DNA of 64,000 nucleotides. It comes from Lachnospiraceae bacterium. GTDB taxonomy: Bacteria; Bacillota; Clostridia; Lachnospirales; Lachnospiraceae. Numbering within the stretch: the stretch's first letter is position 1; each line of letters opens with the position of its first letter. This document shows positions 60,501-64,000 of this stretch, piece after piece. Location: the NCBI GenBank assembly GCA_021202075.1, contig JAJQDT010000173.1:33741-97740 (forward strand). The letters are read 5' to 3'. The notes below the pieces were generated by a model that saw nothing but the letters and a program-made list of their open reading frames with translations, made no database searches and was not told where the DNA came from. The position numbers were made by a program, and so were the translations under genes.

Positions 60501-63500
60501 CAGCAATGGAGCTTTTCATGCATCCTTTTAAAGTTGTTTTTTCACTTTTCAGTGAAGTCTCACATTTTTTACTATAATTCTCTGTCAGTTCAGTGGTTAC
60601 ATTCAGAAGAGCATCTAAATACAACTGCAGTTTTGTATATTGTTCCATAATCCAGCTAATACTATTATTAACGCTGTCCAGCCACGAACCTTCCGAATCG
60701 GTGCTGCTCACTACAGCAATTTCAGCTTCTGACGCATAGATTGCAACGGCTTCCGTCTCGCCTGCAACGTCGTTTTCTAATACTCTGAACCAGACATTCG
60801 CGTCAAAATCTGCATAGCTGACCAGACCCGACGCCTCATCCACTTTTGTATAGATCGGTGTACCGGAAGAAACGCACTGCTCCGTGTATCCTTCATCCAA
60901 AAGTTCTTCCACTGTGACTGAATCACAGGTCAGTACTTCTATATTAGTAGAAGTGTACTCGTTCTCAAACGTATAGCCATCCTCAGTTGCTGAAATAGAT
61001 CCCGCCTGTTCAGGCAATTCCTCGACATATTCGTTTATGCACGCGACAACGTCTGCCCTTGCCGCTTCGCACTCGTCCAGCAATGCCAGCAGTTCATCCA
61101 TCTCCTGATACTCACCAACAAATTCTGCGTATTCGTCTTCTGTCATAACGCTGCGCAGCCACTCAAGATCTTCTTCTGTGAGTTCAGCATTCCCTGATTC
61201 ATTCTCGAGGGCTGCCTCTGCCTCTTCCAGATATGTCAGAAGCTCTTCGTATTCTTCCTCTGACAGTTCCCCGGAGAGTTCCTCCAGCGCCTCTTCACAA
61301 TAATTCTCTGTTTCAGACGTTTCCAGCGCATCCAGCTGCTCCATCCATGCGTCCATCTCATCCTCGTAGGATTGCATGCTTGCCTCGAGATCTTCCAGCT
61401 GTTCCCTGGAAATCACCGGATTACTCTCCAGATCATATTGAACATAAATCTGTGTTGGAAGGCTGTCGGAAGTAAAATTCGCAGAAATACTCCAGATACC
61501 GGTATCCTTATCCAGCGTTGGAGAGAGCACGGTTTCAGATCCGTCCGAGCAGACGATTATGAGCTGAACGTTCGAAATTGCGCTCTGGTCCTCGCAGTTA
61601 AACTCAGCTAAAAATGTAAACGATGTATTGGATGGATCATAGCTGTAAGACATTGTACTGCTTCCATTGGACGGATATGCAAAAGTATATTCTTCGCCAG
61701 AATAAACCATTGTCACTTTAATATCTTCAGGTGCATTATCAATATATTGATACGTCAAACTTTGTTCTTCTGTTCGAATAACCAGACCATCCGCAGTGAC
61801 TGCCTCCACATAAATCCTGTGTTTCGAATAGGTATATGGTTTATATAGTTCAAATTCCGCCGTCCATTTACCTGCCGCATTTGCGGTGGTCTGTTTTACT
61901 AATACATCATTATCATAAATACTGATTGTCGCCAGAGACGAGGCTGTACCGGAAACCTGCACATTTGTAGAATATACATTTTCAGGCATATCAAAAGTCA
62001 GTGCGCTTATTTTTATATCAGCAGCACCAATTGCCTGACGAAATGATTCACCATTTAGAGTAAATTCCAGATAGGCATGAACTGTAACCGTGCCAGATTC
62101 CGTACCAATCAGACAGAATCGAATAAGATTCGACGGATTTTCTGCCGTAACACAGACATAGCCATCCCCATAACTGACATTTCCACAGATTTCTTTTTCA
62201 GAAGACAGAGTTCCATCTATGTATGCACAACTCTCAGGAAATTCAAACACCCACTGAATGTCGGACACTTCCTCCGCATATTCCTCTTTGAAAGCAGATT
62301 TCGCACGCAGAGTAAAATATCTTCCGGCAGTAACCGAAGAAACACCGGATGTAAAGCTGGTCTGATCCGGATCTGTATAAAGAAACCGGGAGGCATCCAA
62401 AAGAGGCACGGTCTCAAAATCAGCATTTGAGATCACACCGTCCTCCACAGTAATCGATGTTTTCACATAATCAACATCCTCTGAATATCCCAGAGTAGCC
62501 AGATTGCTCAATGACGTTGGTGAAAGGAGCTGATCATCATTTCCCATTAATACAATCGTATAACTTCCTGAAGGTAATCCATCACTTTCTGCTTCTTCTC
62601 CCTTTGCAAGAATTTCTTCACAGGACAGAGTTCCGGAATTATCATACACCAATGCACGAACAGAATCGTTTTCCGAATCTGTATACGTGATTTTTATCCG
62701 ACCATACTGAACAAGCTGCAGTGTCGCAGTGGCTATCAGATTCGATCCAATTGTCACTGAAATATTTGATGCCGCAAAATCTCCACTCAGGCTGGACACG
62801 CACAGTTCTACCACATCTCCAGCACTTATGCCAGATGGAATCGTCAGCACATTGTCCTGCAGTACAAATTCTGAAAGTACTTCGCCAGTCGTTACATTCG
62901 TTCCCGTAAAGGAAAGATCACTCCAGGAAAGCCATATTTTACTCTGCGGCTTATTTTCCATAGCTTCATAGTAATCCGCTGAAAGATAAATCTTCGCACC
63001 TGTGAGTTCTGACAGGCAAATCGTTCCGAGATCACAATCATCGGACTGGGTTTCCAGAGATAATACAGTTGATGCGTATCCTTTTGCCGAAAAAGACAAC
63101 TCTGCTTCAACTGAAACAAGACTCATCTGGAAGTTTCCTAAAGAATCTGTCAGCGCGATCGACTGCTTCTCATACTTATTATTCAGTGTTTGTGACGAAG
63201 CAATCGAAGCACCCACAACAGCACTGCCTTCCTCATCTGTTACTTTTCCAGATACTGTTATTTCTGAAAAAGCATCTAATACTACCCGCAGCATCGCATT
63301 TTCCGAAGATACCTGTATCACTTTTTCCTCAGGATTCTGGTATTCCAGTCCAAGCGTTTTACCAAGATTGATGACGCAGGAAAGAGTTAGTCCTTCTGGC
63401 ACAGCAGACAACTCAATCCCCTCCGTGTAAAGTGTGCCGTCTTCCCGGTACCATTTCGCAGTAATCTGCTCTGCGACATCATCTCCTGATTTGTCAAACA

Positions 63501-64000
63501 CCTGCAGCCCTATATCCACTACCGGGGTCAAATTCGAAAGGACAACCGTCGTAATCTCGTCTTCTGTCAGCTGAACATCCGTAACCTGTCCGACAATGTC
63601 TCCAAATTGATTGGTCAGAATAACGGAGCAGTTCCCCGCTTCCTTCAGGTTTTGGAACTGATAAGTCGTCTTATTCGTCGTCCGGCATGTAGTACTGGAA
63701 CCTTCCAGCACCACTGACAGAGAAAAGCCTCTGTAAAGTTTCCAGTTCTCATTGGCATCAATTTCAACATTTAGAACTGTGCCTGTGTCATGATAATATT
63801 CATAATTCAATCCGTATTCTTTAGCGAACTGCTCTGCGTAAGAGTCTGAAAACACCAACAGAACAAGATCTGAAGAACATCCCTCAAAGGCTAATGATGA
63901 GATGCTAGTCACAGTGTCCGGTATCGTAATAATTTCCAGTGAAGTACAGTAATAAAAAGCGCCATTCTCTATGGATGTAACCGATTCTGGAATTTCCACT
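57556..64000 (-). CDS. Giant multidomain surface protein, C-terminal part
   Basis: 2147 residues lie in the window and the start is beyond the right edge. Order from the window edge: BspA-type leucine-rich repeats (about 1-50; IPESVTSIENGAFYYCTSL, IPDTVTSISSLAF); carboxypeptidase-regulatory/Ig-like beta domains (about 70-860, for example VSGKVTDEEGSAVVGASI); an acidic helical region rich in E/L (about 860-1000); a hydrophobic stretch (about 1255-1285; GFVAGVIIDFSLG); CANCNCESCNPS; more beta domains including an MBG-like and a Big_2-like domain (about 1500-1850); a Ser/Asp/Thr/Gly tetrapeptide array (about 1862-1962); and two fibronectin III-like domains. No LPXTG or SLH motif is seen at the C-terminus (VKKVKIKK). 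It is probably an adhesin or surface scaffold. Confidence 0.85.
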   Translation of the reverse strand, partial: VEIPESVTSIENGAFYYCTSLEIITIPDTVTSISSLAFEGCSSDLVLLVFSDSYAEQFAKEYGLNYEYYHDTGTVLNVEIDANENWKLYRGFSLSVVLEGSSTTCRTTNKTTYQFQNLKEAGNCSVILTNQFGDIVGQVTDVQLTEDEITTVVLSNLTPVVDIGLQVFDKSGDDVAEQITAKWYREDGTLYTEGIELSAVPEGLTLSCVINLGKTLGLEYQNPEEKVIQVSSENAMLRVVLDAFSEITVSGKVTDEEGSAVVGASIASSQTLNNKYEKQSIALTDSLGNFQMSLVSVEAELSFSAKGYASTVLSLETQSDDCDLGTICLSELTGAKIYLSADYYEAMENKPQSKIWLSWSDLSFTGTNVTTGEVLSEFVLQDNVLTIPSGISAGDVVELCVSSLSGDFAASNISVTIGSNLIATATLQLVQYGRIKITYTDSENDSVRALVYDNSGTLSCEEILAKGEEAESDGLPSGSYTIVLMGNDDQLLSPTSLSNLATLGYSEDVDYVKTSITVEDGVISNADFETVPLLDASRFLYTDPDQTSFTSGVSSVTAGRYFTLRAKSAFKEEYAEEVSDIQWVFEFPESCAYIDGTLSSEKEICGNVSYGDGYVCVTAENPSNLIRFCLIGTESGTVTVHAYLEFTLNGESFRQAIGAADIKISALTFDMPENVYSTNVQVSGTASSLATISIYDNDVLVKQTTANAAGKWTAEFELYKPYTYSKHRIYVEAVTADGLVIRTEEQSLTYQYIDNAPEDIKVTMVYSGEEYTFAYPSNGSSTMSYSYDPSNTSFTFLAEFNCEDQSAISNVQLIIVCSDGSETVLSPTLDKDTGIWSISANFTSDSLPTQIYVQYDLESNPVISREQLEDLEASMQSYEDEMDAWMEQLDALETSETENYCEEALEELSGELSEEEYEELLTYLEEAEAALENESGNAELTEEDLEWLRSVMTEDEYAEFVGEYQEMDELLALLDECEAARADVVACINEYVEELPEQAGSISATEDGYTFENEYTSTNIEVLTCDSVTVEELLDEGYTEQCVSSGTPIYTKVDEASGLVSYADFDANVWFRVLENDVAGETEAVAIYASEAEIAVVSSTDSEGSWLDSVNNSISWIMEQYTKLQLYLDALLNVTTELTENYSKKCETSLKSEKTTLKGCMKSSIAALKNGNKSDAKMYARVSTLVSDKVYKLEWKWLKAAVCAGIAKTLSNGLQALDVINTIQEIWDLYNNYIPILEHIRTSCLNLEHIYQAEGLLSSIRSYLFARIGFLGARIGTMIAKASGLGFVAGVIIDFSLGTVEQCLQTNGGSPLKKYTKTLQWECANCNCESCNPSVSDSGSDTESDGSGSTTTVVITTPEPEYTAISTMSMTPIIDPSGYVYEAVASNRLEDVTVTAYQLITEEDIYGEMTDVSELWDAEDYSQQNPLTTDSQGQYGWDVPEGQWQVKYQKAGYETAYSEWLEVPPPQFDVNIGMVSYASPEFSEVLVYTDEVEITFNKYMTVDSVTADTVQVLVDGEVLSGTLEALNAEASPEDGTMLASKFRFVPDEEIAEGTNVTVQASESISTYADISPDAAITASAAAEVRPTALDVTESLALTYGGEGMLEISASPTSAVAGKTVTITNGAPLLLETAVTEVTLDEDGTAELPVKALLPGSGVITLALNGSSLTAQCTVTVDNPVTVEKQSISAYEATLEYTSVTYNGSEKCPAVTVRADENTEPLTENTDYTVSYTNHVNAGTATVTITGMGNYTGTIEKTFLIDKAANALSASISASSITVGETAAVTASGDGALSYSSDCTDVATVQETADSQSESGTASLTVTGIAAGSAIITVTAAGDENHKEASCTISITVSAVDTDTSAETESNADSGTGTDTDSGTDSGTGSDSNFGSDSTTDSTTDSSANSGSDSSTDSSTDSSTNSGQDSGTNSDTNTGADSGTNSSAGTSTDSGADSGANSGTDSLGVCTISTLTNETKGIKLEWGEVSGASGYTIYRGTSSGKLTQIAGVSGGSTVSYTDTGVKSKNRTTYIYKVTANAGGAEGEGTERTTVRLTAPKLSSVKNTASKKATVKWKKVSKVNGYQIQYSTSKTFAKSVKTKKVSGASKKSLKLSSLKKGKTYYVRIRTYKKVNGTIYYGAWSTVKKVKIKK
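58117..58416 (-). repeat. 12-bp tandem array in the surface protein gene, about 24 units
   Basis: About 24 contiguous 12-bp units without slip, such as GGAATCAGTGCT (twice at 58249 and 58261) and GGAATCTGTGGT (twice at 58297 and 58309) on the plus strand. They encode S-G-T-D-type tetrapeptides on the minus strand. It forms a flexible stalk between the Ig-like and fibronectin-like domains. Confidence 0.9.

Overview
This 64 kb window looks like core chromosome of an anaerobic, spore-lineage Clostridia bacterium, most likely a gut Lachnospiraceae. The basis is gene content (yqfC-yqfD-phoH-ybeY, yceD-rpmF-plsX-acpP-rnc-smc-ftsY, radC-mreBCD-pbp2-minCDE-rodA-mgsA, mutS-mutL-miaA) together with family-typical proteins such as the HlyD-like protein beside sepF and DUF3048. 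Nearly everything is on the minus strand. The only plus-strand genes are a DUF378 protein, a 32-residue toxin-like peptide and a rhomboid protease. I see no rRNA, tRNA, CRISPR array, prophage or complete insertion sequence.

Layout, left to right: start of aroB; ylmH-sepF-yggS and an HlyD-like membrane protein (division); DUF378 and a small P-loop protein; dacA-mgsA-rodA-minE-minD-minC-pbp2-mreD-mreC-mreB-radC (cell shape, septum placement, wall synthesis); two flavoproteins, a DUF2284 protein and a PLP lyase; miaA-mutL-[toxin/antisense RNA locus]-mutS; an ATPase_2/DUF234 protein and a rhomboid protease; miaB; pepC; a GH42 beta-galactosidase; 5-formyl-THF cyclo-ligase; DUF896; a MurJ/SpoVB-type flippase; DUF3048; ybeY-phoH-yqfD-yqfC; NYN/LOTUS protein; ilvA; ftsY-smc-rnc; acpP-plsX-rpmF-yceD; ackA; and the C-terminal 2147 residues of a giant surface protein.

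Most notable observations. (1) mutL carries an in-frame amber codon, and the 53 codons after it still encode the conserved C-terminus with the CPHGRP motif. (2) Between mutS and mutL is a compact type I toxin-antitoxin-like locus: near-consensus convergent promoters, a 32-aa membrane peptide, a bidirectional terminator, and matching inverted repeats at the two RNA 5' ends. (3) Degenerate short tandem arrays with periods of 7, 11, about 12, 15, 16 and about 35 bp lie in gene junctions, and in-frame 12- or 15-bp arrays lie inside MutS, YqfD and the surface protein. (4) Low-complexity hydrophilic insertions recur in many otherwise ordinary enzymes. (5) A dispersed intergenic repeat of about 76 bp occurs in several copies. 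A link between the mutL lesion and the repeat arrays is only a hypothesis.
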